NCBI RefSeq assembly: GCF_009193135.1
Contig: NZ_VUKC01000002.1
Coordinates: 310,001 to 374,000 of the forward strand
From: Georgenia satyanarayanai
Lineage (GTDB): Bacteria > Actinomycetota > Actinomycetes > Actinomycetales > Actinomycetaceae
Reading direction: 5' to 3'
DNA length: 64,000 bases
Shown here: positions 36,677 to 48,541 of the stretch, one piece after another
Numbering within the stretch: the first letter of the stretch is position 1
Layout of the letters: every line of letters starts with the position of its first letter
Translations under genes and position numbers: made by a program
Notes under the pieces: model-generated
What the model saw: only the letters and a program-made list of their open reading frames with translations
What the model was told of the DNA's origin: nothing
Databases searched by the model: none

Positions 36677-37432
36677 TCAGCCGTTGAGGGCCGGGGCGGG
36701 GACGTCGAGGAGGTCGAGGACGACGTCCGCGGCGAGGGCGGCGACGTCGTCGACCGCGAGACGGAAGTCGTCACCGGCGGTCGGCCCGCACAGGTCGGAC
36801 ACGCCCCGCACCGCGAGGTAGGGGATGCCGAAGGAGTAGCAGACCTGGGCGATCGCCGTGGTCTCCATGTCCGCCGTCAACGCCCGCGGGAAGGTGGCCC
36901 GGTGCGCCTCGACGGTGCGGCCGTCGACGAAGGAGTCTCCGGAGACCATCGCGCCGACGAGCACGCCGGGGCGGTGCTGCGCACGAGCGACGAGCGCGGG
37001 GTTGCCGGGGTAGGTGGGGGGCATGCCGGGCATCTGGCCCAGGGCGTAGCCGAAGGCGGTGGCGTCGGCGCCGGCGTAGGCGTGCTCGTCGCCGACGACG
37101 ACGTCACCGACGCGCACGCCGTCGGCGAGCCCGCCGGCCGAGCCGGTCGAGACGACGAGCGGGGTGCGCACGGCGTGGACGGCCAGCGCGGTGGCCGTCG
37201 CGGCGTTGACGGCGCCGATGCCCGAGCGGATGAGGAGGAGCTGGCGTCCGCCGATGGTCGCGATGACCGAGCGGGCCATACCGACGTGCCGCTGGTGCGC
37301 GACGTGCTCCGCGCGCTGCTCGTAGGGCGCGATCTCCTCGTCCATGGCGGCGACGACGACGGCGTCCACGGTTGCGAGGGGCGCCGTGAGCGGGGCACCG
37401 GGGGCGACCGGGACACCGAAGATCTCGCTCAT
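36677..37432 (-). CDS. mtnN: 5'-methylthioadenosine/S-adenosylhomocysteine nucleosidase
   Basis: Hydrolyses MTA and SAH to adenine plus methylthioribose or S-ribosylhomocysteine, the substrate of LuxS. 251 residues, phosphorylase-fold pattern: [87 protein letters not shown] (ME substrate motif and catalytic Asp). Its ATG overlaps the luxS stop by four bases, linking both steps of AI-2 production. Confidence 0.94.
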   Translation of the reverse strand: MSEIFGVPVAPGAPLTAPLATVDAVVVAAMDEEIAPYEQRAEHVAHQRHVGMARSVIATIGGRQLLLIRSGIGAVNAATATALAVHAVRTPLVVSTGSAGGLADGVRVGDVVVGDEHAYAGADATAFGYALGQMPGMPPTYPGNPALVARAQHRPGVLVGAMVSGDSFVDGRTVEAHRATFPRALTADMETTAIAQVCYSFGIPYLAVRGVSDLCGPTAGDDFRLAVDDVAALAADVVLDLLDVPAPALNG

Positions 37433-37878
37433 GCCTGGACCTGCTCCCACTCGTCGCGGCGGTCGAGGAACTCCCGGGCCGCCCCCTGCGCGCCGCCGAG
37501 GTCGTGGCTGGCGCCCCAGCCGCACTGGACCTCGTTGGCGGCGGGCACCTCCGCGGCACCGAGGACGTCGCGGAGCGTCGCCTCGAGCAGCGGGAGGAAC
37601 GCGGGAAGGTCGGTCTCCAGCAGAAGGGCGTAGAAACCGGTCTGGCAGCCCATCGGGGAGATGTCGACGACGGCGTCGGTGTGGCTGCGCATGTGCTCGG
37701 CCATGAGGTGCTCGAGGGAGTGGACGACCGGCATCTCGAGGTGGTCGACGTTCGGCTGGCAGAAGCGGATGTCGAACTTGGTGAGTGTGTCGCCGCCCGG
37801 CAGGGTCTTGGCGTCCGCCACGCGCACGTAGGGCGCCTTCACGGCTCGGTGGTCGAGGTTGAAGCTCTCGACGTTCAT
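37429..37878 (-). CDS. luxS: S-ribosylhomocysteine lyase
   Basis: Cleaves S-ribosylhomocysteine to homocysteine and DPD, the precursor of autoinducer 2. 149 residues from ATG 37878; an in-frame ATG at 37896 would add six residues, and neither has ideal ribosome-site spacing (GAGG 3 bases, or GGAG 12 bases upstream). Metal ligands His53 and His57 (HSLEH) and Cys119 (VQCGWG), base Glu56 and catalytic Cys78 (PMGCQTGF) are all present. LuxS is uncommon in actinobacteria; the coupling to mtnN supports a working pathway. Confidence 0.95.
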   Translation of the reverse strand: MNVESFNLDHRAVKAPYVRVADAKTLPGGDTLTKFDIRFCQPNVDHLEMPVVHSLEHLMAEHMRSHTDAVVDISPMGCQTGFYALLLETDLPAFLPLLEATLRDVLGAAEVPAANEVQCGWGASHDLGGAQGAAREFLDRRDEWEQVQA

Positions 37879-37991
37879 CTTCCTCACAATTCCCATGATG
37901 GGCGATGGCTCCGGGCCTGTCTCCGGCAGATGCCTGTGCGTTACACCACCCACCCGGCCGCGGACAGGGATCTCGACGGCTGTCCTCAACC

Positions 37992-38169
37992 TTGTCCACC
38001 GCCTGTGGACGACACGCCGGTGGAGGGTGTGCACAAGGGTCGGCACGGGCGATGTCGCTGGTCGGTGGGATCGTGGGGAGAGGACGGGTCGGAGCGGTAC
38101 GGCGGCTTCCACAGGCCGTCCCCAGAGGGAGGTGTCCGATGCACAAGAACCGCGGCAGGCTGTGGATGA
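37992..38169. promoter_or_regulatory. DnaA-box-like sites between luxS and nrdH
   Basis: TTGTCCACC at 37992, TGTGGACGA at 38004 (reverse TCGTCCACA) and TGTGGATGA at 38161 (reverse TCATCCACA) resemble DnaA boxes, with two of them 3 bp apart. They lie 155-330 bp before nrdH in a 446-bp gene-free gap. DnaA is known to regulate ribonucleotide reductase genes in E. coli, so control of nrd by DnaA is plausible here. Confidence 0.45.
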
Positions 38170-38194
38170 CACGCCGAAAACACGACTCGCCGAC

Positions 38195-38277
38195 ACAACA
38201 CCTTGGGGTTGTTCCTAAGCCGGACCACTAGGTGTAGTGTCGTGCCCAGTCGTCCAGTGAACTACACGCCTGTTGTT
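38195..38277. promoter_or_regulatory. NrdR-box-like palindromes before nrdHIEF
   Basis: Three palindromes lie 48-130 bp before nrdH: ACAACACCTTGGGGTTGT at 38195-38212 (7 of 9 pairs), CACTAGGTGTAGTG at 38226-38239 (perfect CACTA/TAGTG arms) and AACTACACGCCTGTTGTT at 38260-38277 (7 of 9 pairs). Centres are 29 and 36 bp apart. NrdR, the dATP-sensing repressor, binds tandem palindromes before nrd operons, usually about three turns apart, so the spacing fits only roughly. Confidence 0.5.
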
Positions 38278-38324
38278 CCACCGCCCTCACCGGCGGGGAG
38301 TCACAACCGAGGGGAGATCCTCCG

Positions 38325-38570
38325 ATGAGCATCACCGTCTTCAGCAAGCCGTCCTGCGTGCAGTGCGACGCCACCTACCGCGCGCTGAACAAGCAGGGGC
38401 TGGAGTACGAGGTCGTCGACATCTCCACCGACGCGGAGGCGCTCGAGACCGTCAAGGCGCTCGGTTACCAGCAGGCTCCCGTGGTCTTCGCCGACGCCGA
38501 CCACTGGTCGGGCTTCCGCCCCGACAAGATCAAGGCGCTGGCGGCGCAGGCCGCCTCCGTCGCGGTCTGA
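38325..38570 (+). CDS. nrdH: Glutaredoxin-like electron donor NrdH
   Basis: 81-residue redoxin with the active site CVQC at residues 11-14 and the family segment WSGFRPDKI near the C-terminus. NrdH reduces the class Ib ribonucleotide reductase NrdEF, taking electrons from thioredoxin reductase. First gene of nrdHIEF; a GGGGAG ribosome site lies upstream. Confidence 0.96.
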   Translation: MSITVFSKPSCVQCDATYRALNKQGLEYEVVDISTDAEALETVKALGYQQAPVVFADADHWSGFRPDKIKALAAQAASVAV

Positions 38571-38665
38571 CCCACAGACTTCGGTCGGGTCGCCCTCACC
38601 CGGCGACCCGGCCGAGACCAACCGGGCCCCGGCCCGGCGCACGCAACGGACTTCGAGGGGGTGGC

Positions 38666-39078
38666 ATGGGAAACCTCGTCTACTTCTCGTCGGCCTCCGA
38701 GAACACGCACCGCTTCGTGGAGCGGCTGGGTCTCGCAGCACACCGCATCCCCTTGCGGCCGACGGAGCCCTTCCTCACCGTGGACGAGGAGTACGTGCTC
38801 ATCGTGCCGACCTACGGGGGCGGCAACCAGCGCGGGGCCGTGCCCCGCCAGGTCATCAAGTTCCTCAACGACGCCGGCAACCGCGGGCTGTGCCGCGCGG
38901 TCATCGCGGCGGGGAACACGAACTTCGGCACCGCCTACTGCATCGCCGGCGACATCATCGCCAAGAAGCTCGCGGTGCCCTACCTGTACAGGTTCGAACT
39001 ACTCGGAACAGCAGAGGACGTCTCGCGCGTCCACGAGGGATTGGGACAGTTTTGGCAGCAACGGTCACTGATATCGGC

Positions 39079-39082
<4 letters not shown>
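38666..39082 (+). CDS. nrdI: Flavodoxin-like protein NrdI
   Basis: 138 residues with the NrdI pattern [27 protein letters not shown] and [22 protein letters not shown]. NrdI is the FMN protein that supplies the oxidant for building the dimanganese-tyrosyl radical cofactor of NrdF. ATG 38666 follows GAGGGGGTGG. The stop overlaps the nrdE start by four bases. Confidence 0.95.
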
Positions 39083-42226
<3,144 letters not shown>

Positions 42227-42246
42227 GCACCCGCTGACCTCACGCG

Positions 42247-42283
42247 CGAGAGCTGGATCGTTCCTGGAACGATCCAGCTCTCG
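42247..42283 (+). terminator. Terminator of the nrd operon
   Basis: Perfect 17-bp stem, 42247-42263 with 42267-42283, loop CTG. It starts 21 bp after the nrdF stop. Confidence 0.85.
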
Positions 42284-42373
42284 GTGCTTCCGGGGATGCG
42301 TGGGACCTTCGGCCGTCCCTCGGGCCCGCGTACTGCGCAAGGGTGGGGACCACACCGAACATCGGAGGATCCC

Positions 42374-43213
42374 ATGGCACGCACCTACGTCATCACCGGC
42401 GCCGGCTCAGGAATCGGCGCCGCCGCGGCCCGCCTCCTGCGCGAGGCCGGAGCGACCGTCGTCGGGGTGGACCTGCGCGGCTCGGACATCACCGCGGACC
42501 TCTCCACGCCCACCGGGCGCGAGGAGGCGGTTGCCGCGGTGCTCGAGACCACCGGCGGGACTGTCGACGCGATCATCGCCTCTGCCGGTGTCTCCCTGCC
42601 CAGCGCCCTCACCGTGTCGGTCAACTACTACGGCGTCACCGAGTTCCTCACCGCCCTCCGACCCGCACTGGCGCGGTCGCAGGCGCCGCGCGCCGTCGTC
42701 GTGAGCTCGATGTCCTCGCTGCAGCCGAACCACCCACCGCTCGTCGAGGCGCTGCTCGGCGCGGACGAGACCACCGCCCGCGAGATCGCCGAGCAGCTGG
42801 CGGCGGACCCGCAGACCGGCAACCTCATCTACGCCTCCACCAAGCGGGCGATCTCCCGCTGGGTCCGCGCCCGGTCGGTGACGGCGGAGTGGGCCGGCGC
42901 GGGGATCCCGCTCAACGCAGTCGGGCCGGGGATCGTCACCACGCCGATGACGGCGGAGCTGCTCGCCTCGCCCGAGTCGACCGCCTTCGTCGACGCCGTC
43001 GTGCCGATGCCGCTCAACTACCACCAGCCGCCCGAGTCGATCGCCAACCTGTGCATCTGGCTCACCTCGGTGGAGAACAGCCACTGCGCCGGCCAGACGA
43101 TCTACTGCGACGGTGGCGCCGACGTCGTCCTCCGCGGAGAGGACGCCTGGAGCTGGGCCGACCCCACGGTCGAGGAGTACTTCGGCCAGCTCGTGGCAGG
43201 CGCCCAGAAGTAG
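42374..43213 (+). CDS. Short-chain dehydrogenase/reductase (coniferyl-alcohol/3-alpha-hydroxysteroid dehydrogenase type)
   Basis: 279 residues. NAD(P) site TGAGSGIGAAAARLL, then NNAG-position sequence IIASAGVS, catalytic Ser in VVSSMSSL and YxxxK in YASTKRAI. The insertion between Ser and Tyr (PPLVEALLGADETTAREIAEQL) and the end SHCAGQTIYCDGGADVVLRGEDAWSW resemble the coniferyl-alcohol dehydrogenase group. Start ATG 42374 with GGAGGA upstream. Substrate uncertain; no pathway genes adjoin. Confidence 0.82.
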   Translation: MARTYVITGAGSGIGAAAARLLREAGATVVGVDLRGSDITADLSTPTGREEAVAAVLETTGGTVDAIIASAGVSLPSALTVSVNYYGVTEFLTALRPALARSQAPRAVVVSSMSSLQPNHPPLVEALLGADETTAREIAEQLAADPQTGNLIYASTKRAISRWVRARSVTAEWAGAGIPLNAVGPGIVTTPMTAELLASPESTAFVDAVVPMPLNYHQPPESIANLCIWLTSVENSHCAGQTIYCDGGADVVLRGEDAWSWADPTVEEYFGQLVAGAQK

Positions 43214-43240
43214 TCCGCAGCGGGCGGCCCGCCGCGTAGC

Positions 43241-43819
43241 ATGCCGCGCGTGCTGCGCCACGACGACCCCCTCCCTCGCCACCCGCAGCGCGTGCTGGTG
43301 GCGGGGGTGTCGGGCGCCGGCAAGACGACGCTCGCGCGACGGGTCGCTGCGGTCACGGGAGCCCCGCACACCGAGATCGACGCGCTCTTCCACGGGCCGG
43401 GCTGGGAGCCGCGTGCCGACTTCCTCGCCGACGTCCGCGCCCTCGCCGCCCGGGACGCCTGGACGACGGAGTGGCAGTACGCCGACGCCCGGCCGATCCT
43501 CGCCCAGCGTGCCGACCTCCTCGTGTGGCTCGACCTCCCCTTCGGCACCGTCACCCTGCCCCGCCTGGTGCGTCGCACGCTCCGGCGCCGACTGCGGCGC
43601 GAGGAGCCGTGGAACGGCAACGTGGAGCCGCCGCTGTGGACCGTCCTCACCGACCGCGAGCACGCGCTGGGCCGTGCCACGCGCGACAAGCTCCGCAGCC
43701 GGGTGCCGCGCCTCGAGGAGCAGGCACCCCACCTCGTCGTCGTCCGTCTCCGCTCACCGCGGGAGGTCGACCAGTGGGTCGGCGGGCCGTTGCGGGCCGC
43801 GTGTCGGGGTGAACCCTGA
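43241..43819 (+). CDS. P-loop NTPase, adenylate-kinase/FlaR-like
   Basis: 192 residues. Walker A VAGVSGAGKTTLARRVAA, then TEIDALFHGPGWEP and LVWLDLPFGTVTLPRLVRRTLRRRLRREEPWNGN, features of small AAA-type nucleoside-kinase-like proteins annotated as DNA topology modulation protein FlaR. The basic C-terminal half is typical. Real substrate unknown. It begins 27 bp after the SDR gene. Confidence 0.75.
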   Translation: MPRVLRHDDPLPRHPQRVLVAGVSGAGKTTLARRVAAVTGAPHTEIDALFHGPGWEPRADFLADVRALAARDAWTTEWQYADARPILAQRADLLVWLDLPFGTVTLPRLVRRTLRRRLRREEPWNGNVEPPLWTVLTDREHALGRATRDKLRSRVPRLEEQAPHLVVVRLRSPREVDQWVGGPLRAACRGEP

Positions 43820-43941
43820 GCGTCGCGGGTGTGCGACCCGGGACGGACGAGGGTCGGCCCCCGATCCCGCACGGCCGCCTGGTCGGTTGACTGGCTCCGA
43901 CACCCCGGGGCACACCCGGGGAGCGATGACGGAGGCTCACC

Positions 43942-44859
43942 ATGATCGAGGCACGGAACCTCACCAAGCGGTACGGCGAGAAGATCGCCGTCGACGGCAT
44001 CAGCTTCACCATCCCCGGCGGGTCCGTCACCGGGTTCCTCGGACCCAACGGCGCCGGGAAGTCGACGACGATGCGGATGATCGTCGGCCTGGACCGGCCG
44101 ACCTCCGGGTCCGTCACCGTCAACGGACGGCCCTACCGCCACCACCGCTCGCCACTGCGGGAGGTTGGCGCGCTGCTCGACGCCAAGGCCATGCACCCCG
44201 GCCGGACCGCCCGGTCCCACCTGCGTGCGCTCGCGGCCAGCCACCGCATCCCGGCGGCGCGCGTCGACGAGGTGCTCGAGCTGACGGGTCTCGCGGCGGT
44301 CGCGCACAAGCGCGTGCGCGGCTTCTCCCTCGGCATGGGGCAGCGGCTGGGCATCGCCGTCGCCCTGCTCGGGGACCCTCGCTGCCTCATCCTCGACGAG
44401 CCGGTCAACGGCCTGGACCCCGAGGGGGTCACCTGGGTGCGCACCCTGGTGCGTCGGCTCGCGGCGGAGGGACGGACGGTCCTCATCTCCTCACACCTCA
44501 TGAGCGAGATGGCGATGACCGCGGACCAGCTGCTCGTCATCGGTCGCGGCCGGATCATCGCGGCCGGACCGGTGCAGGAGGTCATCGACGCCGCGACCGG
44601 CGCTGTCGTCGCCGTGCGGTCGCCCCACGCCGGGGAGCTCGCGGCGCACCTCCGCGCCGACGGCCACAGCGTCGACGAGGCGGACCACACCCTCCGGGTG
44701 CGGGGGACGACGACGGAGGCCGTCGGGGAGCTCGCCGCCCGCCGCGGGATCGCCCTCCACGAGCTGTGGCTCCACCGCGCCAGCCTCGAGGAGGCCTACC
44801 TCAACCTCACCGGATCCGCGGTCGAGTACCGCGCCACGACGACGGAGATGTCCCGATGA
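43942..44859 (+). CDS. ABC transporter ATP-binding protein (antibiotic/lantibiotic export type)
   Basis: 305 residues: Walker A GPNGAGKSTTMRM, signature FSLGMGQRLGIA, Walker B CLILDEPVNGLDPEG and switch SSHLMSEM. The C-terminal extension (from about 215) is as in CcmA/BcrA-type exporters. Coupled to the permease by a four-base overlap and followed by a macrolide phosphotransferase homologue, which hints at a drug-resistance role. Confidence 0.9.
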   Translation: MIEARNLTKRYGEKIAVDGISFTIPGGSVTGFLGPNGAGKSTTMRMIVGLDRPTSGSVTVNGRPYRHHRSPLREVGALLDAKAMHPGRTARSHLRALAASHRIPAARVDEVLELTGLAAVAHKRVRGFSLGMGQRLGIAVALLGDPRCLILDEPVNGLDPEGVTWVRTLVRRLAAEGRTVLISSHLMSEMAMTADQLLVIGRGRIIAAGPVQEVIDAATGAVVAVRSPHAGELAAHLRADGHSVDEADHTLRVRGTTTEAVGELAARRGIALHELWLHRASLEEAYLNLTGSAVEYRATTTEMSR

Positions 44860-45692
44860 CCACCATCCTCAGCGATCCCACACAGACCCGCGGCACCGCG
44901 ACCACGGGCGACCTCAGTCTCCTCGGCGTGCTCCACGGCGAGTGGGTCAAGCTCCTGTCGCTGCGCTCGACGTGGTGGATGGTGGCCGTCACCGCGGTGA
45001 CCATGACGCTCCTCGCCGTCGGTGTCGCCCCCACGGCCGACGACCTCGTGGGTTCCGCCGCCGGTGCGGGCGTCGAGGCTCACGGAGCAGAGCTCGTCGT
45101 CGTCGGCTTCCAGATCGGTATGGTGACCCTCGCCGTCCTCGGAGCCCTCCTCATCACCGGGGAGTTCGGCACGGGCATGGCTCGTTCCACCTTCGCCGCC
45201 GTGCCCTCCCGGCTGCCGGTGCTCGCCGCGAAGGGGGCGGCGCTCGTCGCGGTGACCGTCCTCACGACCGTGCTCAGCCTCGTCGCGGCCACCCTGGCCT
45301 CGGCTCCGGCCCTGTCCGAGCACGGCCTCGTCCCGCGTCTGGACCAGGCGCACACCTGGCAGGCCTTCGGCGGCGTTGCCTTCTTCTTCGTCGCCGTGGC
45401 GCTCCTCGCGCTCGGGCTGGGAGCCGTCGTGCGGCACACCGCGGGGACCATCACCGTTGTTCTCGGTCTCCTGCTGCTCGTGCCGGGGGTGCTCCAGTTC
45501 GTCGCCGTCGACTGGGTGCAGGACCTCGTCAGCCTCATGCCCCTGCCCGCCGCCGTCGCCTTCATCGGGACCTCGGGCCTCATGTGGACCAACGAGGTGC
45601 TCAGCCCGTGGCAGGGCGTGGCCGTCGTCACCGGGTACGCCGTCCTGGGGCTCGTCGCCGGTGCGGTCTCCCTGCGCCGCCGCGACGTGTGA
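44856..45692 (+). CDS. ABC-2 type permease subunit
   Basis: 278 residues, six helices. The N-terminal segment SLLGVLHGEWVKLLSLRSTWWMV is typical of the permeases paired with short BcrA-like ATPases, and the gene ends LVAGAVSLRRRDV. The start overlaps the ATPase stop. It probably forms a homodimeric channel with the ATPase. Confidence 0.88.
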   Translation: MTTILSDPTQTRGTATTGDLSLLGVLHGEWVKLLSLRSTWWMVAVTAVTMTLLAVGVAPTADDLVGSAAGAGVEAHGAELVVVGFQIGMVTLAVLGALLITGEFGTGMARSTFAAVPSRLPVLAAKGAALVAVTVLTTVLSLVAATLASAPALSEHGLVPRLDQAHTWQAFGGVAFFFVAVALLALGLGAVVRHTAGTITVVLGLLLLVPGVLQFVAVDWVQDLVSLMPLPAAVAFIGTSGLMWTNEVLSPWQGVAVVTGYAVLGLVAGAVSLRRRDV

Positions 45693-45739
45693 GCCGGCCC
45701 TGGTGTGCGCACAGGTGAGGCCGCTGCCACAGTGGGAGG

Positions 45740-46630
45740 ATGGGTGGTGGTGAGGAGCTCGTCGCGCGAGCGGGCCGTCACGGACTTCGGCTCGACCCGG
45801 CGTCACTGAGCTACAACGACGCCGGGCTCGACTTCCGCGTCGCCTACGCGACCGACGTCCACGGCCGCGACTGGGTGCTGCGGATCCCCCGACGGGCCGG
45901 CATGCGGGAGGTCCTGTGGCAGGAGGAGGCGGCCCTGGCCCTGGCCTCGCGCTACCTGCGCGACATCGCCGTGCCCGAGTGGCACGTCATGTCCGACGAC
46001 CTCGTCGCCTATCCCCTGCTGCCGGGCCTCCCAGGCCTCACCCTGGCGGGCGACGACGTGACGTGGCACGTGGACCCGGCGTCCGAGCGCTACGCCGCCG
46101 AGCTGGGGTCGCTGCTGGCACACCTCCACGCCGTCCCGCTCGCCGAGGCGGACGAGCTCGGTGTGGAGGTGCGCAGCCCCGAGCACGTGCGCGAGGCATG
46201 GCGGGCGGACGTCGCCCGGGTCGAGGGCGAGTACGACGTCCACCCCGAGCTGCTCGACCGGCTGCATGCCTGGCTCGAGGACGACGAGCTGTGGCCGGAG
46301 GCCACGGTGTTCACCCACGGTGAGCTCTATCCCGCACACGTCCTCATCGGCGAGAGCGGCGCCATCAGCGGTGTTCTCGACTGGACCACCGCGCGGGGCG
46401 ACGACCCCGCACGTGACTTCATGTACCAGCACGCCTTCGCCCCGCCGGACGCCTTCGCCGCGACGCTGCGCGCCTACACCGCGGCGGGCGGGCGCGACTG
46501 GGGACCGCGGCTCACCGACAGGTGCGAGGCGCTCATGGCCGCCGGTCCCGTCGGCTACGGGATCTACGCGCTGACGACCGGACGGCCCGAGCACCGTGCG
46601 GCGGCGCAGGCCCAGCTCGGCGCCCCCTGA
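45740..46630 (+). CDS. Macrolide 2'-phosphotransferase (Mph) family kinase
   Basis: 296 residues. It matches Mph enzymes along its length: LSYNDAGLDFRVAYATD, DWVLRIPRRAGM (ATP-site lysine region is Arg-rich), HLHAVPL, the catalytic region FTHGELYPAHVLI and SGVLDWTTARGDDPARDF, ending in YGIYAL and EHRAAAQAQLGAP. The catalytic loop reads HGE where APH enzymes usually have HGD; related enzymes should be checked before calling it inactive. Mph enzymes inactivate macrolides by GTP-dependent phosphorylation. It lies 47 bp after an exporter, so intrinsic macrolide resistance is plausible but unproved. Confidence 0.8.
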   Translation: MGGGEELVARAGRHGLRLDPASLSYNDAGLDFRVAYATDVHGRDWVLRIPRRAGMREVLWQEEAALALASRYLRDIAVPEWHVMSDDLVAYPLLPGLPGLTLAGDDVTWHVDPASERYAAELGSLLAHLHAVPLAEADELGVEVRSPEHVREAWRADVARVEGEYDVHPELLDRLHAWLEDDELWPEATVFTHGELYPAHVLIGESGAISGVLDWTTARGDDPARDFMYQHAFAPPDAFAATLRAYTAAGGRDWGPRLTDRCEALMAAGPVGYGIYALTTGRPEHRAAAQAQLGAP

Positions 46631-46631
46631 G

Positions 46632-47975
46632 CTACTCCTCCTCGAGCGCCGCGCCACGGAGCTCGGGCAGGAAGAGCGACCCGATCATCGCGACGACGAA
46701 CGCGACACCGAAGGTGGCGAACGCCAGCCCGGAACCACCCGCCGCGAGGAGCAGCGGGACGGTGAGCGGCGCGGCGATCGACGCGAGCCGCCCGAAGGCG
46801 GCCGCACTTCCCGAGCCCGTGCCCCGCAGCGCCGTCGGGTAGATCTCCGGGCTCACCGCGTACAGCGCGCCCCACGCCCCGAGGTTGAAGGCCGACAGCG
46901 CCATCCCCGCGGCGATGATCGCCGGGACGGTGGTGGCCTGGCCGAAGAGGACCGCGGCGAGAGCGGAGGCGGCGAGGAAGGAGGCGAGGGTGGAGCGGCG
47001 ACCCCACCGCTCGATGAGCCAGGCAGCCAGCGCGTACCCGGGCAGCTGGGCCAGGGTGATGATGAGCGTGTACTCGAAGGAGCGCACGAGCGAGAAGCCC
47101 TGGTCCACGAGCAGCGACGGCAGCCAGCTGAAGGCGCCGTAGTAGGCGAAGTTGACCCCGAACCACACGACCCACAGGGCGGCGGTGCGGCGCCGGAAAC
47201 GCGCGGCCCACAGCTCGCGCCAGTGCGGTGCCGCGGTCTCCGGGGCGACGGCGGGGGACGGCACCGGCGCCTGGCCCGCGGCGTCCTCGTAGACCCGCAC
47301 GGCGGCCTCCGCCTCGGCCACGCGTCCCTTGCGCTCGAGGAAGCGCACCGACTCCGGCAGCCGCAGCCGGACGTAGATCGCGTACACGGCGGGGACCATC
47401 CCGATGACGAAGGCCCACCGCCACCCGTTCTCCCCGGGGACGACGAAGTAGCCGATGAGCGCGGCCGCGATCCAGCCGACCGCCCAGAAGGCCTCGAGGA
47501 TGACGACGACGCGCCCACGGATCCGCTTCGGGGCGTACTCGCTGACGAGGGTCGAGGCGACGGGCAGCTCGGCACCCAGGCCGAGGCCGACGAGGAAGCG
47601 CAGCACGATGAGGGCGCCGACGCCGGTGGCGAGCGCAGAGGCGCCGGTGGCCAGCCCGTAGACGAGCAGGGTGAGCGCAAAGACCTGCCGGCGGCCGATC
47701 CGGTCGGCGAGGAGCCCGCCGACGCTGGCGCCGATCGCCATCCCGGCGAACCCGACGGACAGGATCCAGGACTTCTCGCCGTCGGTGAGCCCCCACTCCT
47801 GGCCGAGCGCGGCGATGACGAAGGAGATGAGGCCGACGTCCATCGCGTCCAGCGCCCAGCCCACCCCGGACCCGCCGAGGAGCTTGCGGTGGGCGCGGGT
47901 GAACGGGAGCCGGTCGAGCCGCTGGGCGCGGGTGAGCGACTGCTGGACGGGGGTGTCGGCGGCGGGCCGGACCAT
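46632..47975 (-). CDS. MFS transporter, sugar/aromatic-acid (NiaP-like) type
   Basis: 447 residues, 12 helices, from ATG 47975 with AGGGAAGG upstream. MFS motifs: LDAMDVGLISFVIAAL in helix 1, GGLLADRIGRRQVF, GLGLGAELPVASTLVSEYAPKRIRGR and LPESVRFLERKGR, then AWLIERWGRRSTLA and SPEIYPTALRGTGSG in the second half. The DAMD motif in helix 1 is common in aromatic-acid and nicotinate carriers. The stop is 1 bp from the convergent mph gene. Confidence 0.88.
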   Translation of the reverse strand: MVRPAADTPVQQSLTRAQRLDRLPFTRAHRKLLGGSGVGWALDAMDVGLISFVIAALGQEWGLTDGEKSWILSVGFAGMAIGASVGGLLADRIGRRQVFALTLLVYGLATGASALATGVGALIVLRFLVGLGLGAELPVASTLVSEYAPKRIRGRVVVILEAFWAVGWIAAALIGYFVVPGENGWRWAFVIGMVPAVYAIYVRLRLPESVRFLERKGRVAEAEAAVRVYEDAAGQAPVPSPAVAPETAAPHWRELWAARFRRRTAALWVVWFGVNFAYYGAFSWLPSLLVDQGFSLVRSFEYTLIITLAQLPGYALAAWLIERWGRRSTLASFLAASALAAVLFGQATTVPAIIAAGMALSAFNLGAWGALYAVSPEIYPTALRGTGSGSAAAFGRLASIAAPLTVPLLLAAGGSGLAFATFGVAFVVAMIGSLFLPELRGAALEEE

Positions 47976-48051
47976 GGCGTGCCTTCCCTGGAGGGGCGTG
48001 GGTCGGCGCGAGCGTAGCACTTCTACTCAGGGCGAGCACAACCCGTCGCTG

Positions 48052-48501
48052 TCAGGGGGCGGGCGAGAGCTCCACGGCGAGGGTGTGACGCTCCGCGGCG
48101 CCGTCGAGCCGGTAGCCGACGTCGAGCTTGTGCGGCCCCGGACGTGCACCCTGCTCCGCTGCCCACGCCAGCAGGCGGCCGAACGTCTCGGCGATCGTGT
48201 GCACGGGTCCGTCGTGGACCATCTGGGCCCAGGCGCCGCCGGGGACGAGGGAGCCGACCGCTCCGGGGACCCGGACCCGTGCCGCGTCCTCGAGGGGGAC
48301 GAGGACGCCGACGGTCTCGTGGTACCGCCCGTCCCCGAGGTCGACGCTGAGCTCGGCGAGGGGCCGGTCGTCGTCCCCGAGGGAGCGTGACAGGGCCCGC
48401 CACGCCGCCGGGACGAGTGTGCCGAGCTCGTGGAAACCGGCGAGAACCGGCATGCCGACGACGAGCACGGGAGCGCGGTCGACGATCTCGATCTCCCTCA
48501 C
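48052..48501 (-). CDS. GyrI-like small-molecule-binding domain protein
   Basis: 149 residues. The pattern VVGMPVLAGFHELGTLVPAAWRALS near the N-terminus and ETFGRLLAWAAEQGARPGPHKLDVGYRLDG near the C-terminus fit the GyrI/AraC effector-binding (SHS2) fold without a DNA-binding domain. Such stand-alone proteins bind drugs or hydrolyse small molecules. It lies 40 bp after the luciferase-like gene on the same strand. Confidence 0.6.
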   Translation of the reverse strand: MREIEIVDRAPVLVVGMPVLAGFHELGTLVPAAWRALSRSLGDDDRPLAELSVDLGDGRYHETVGVLVPLEDAARVRVPGAVGSLVPGGAWAQMVHDGPVHTIAETFGRLLAWAAEQGARPGPHKLDVGYRLDGAAERHTLAVELSPAP

Positions 48502-48541
48502 GCCGGCACCGTACCGCCCCCTCCCTGGCCGGCGGGACGGA

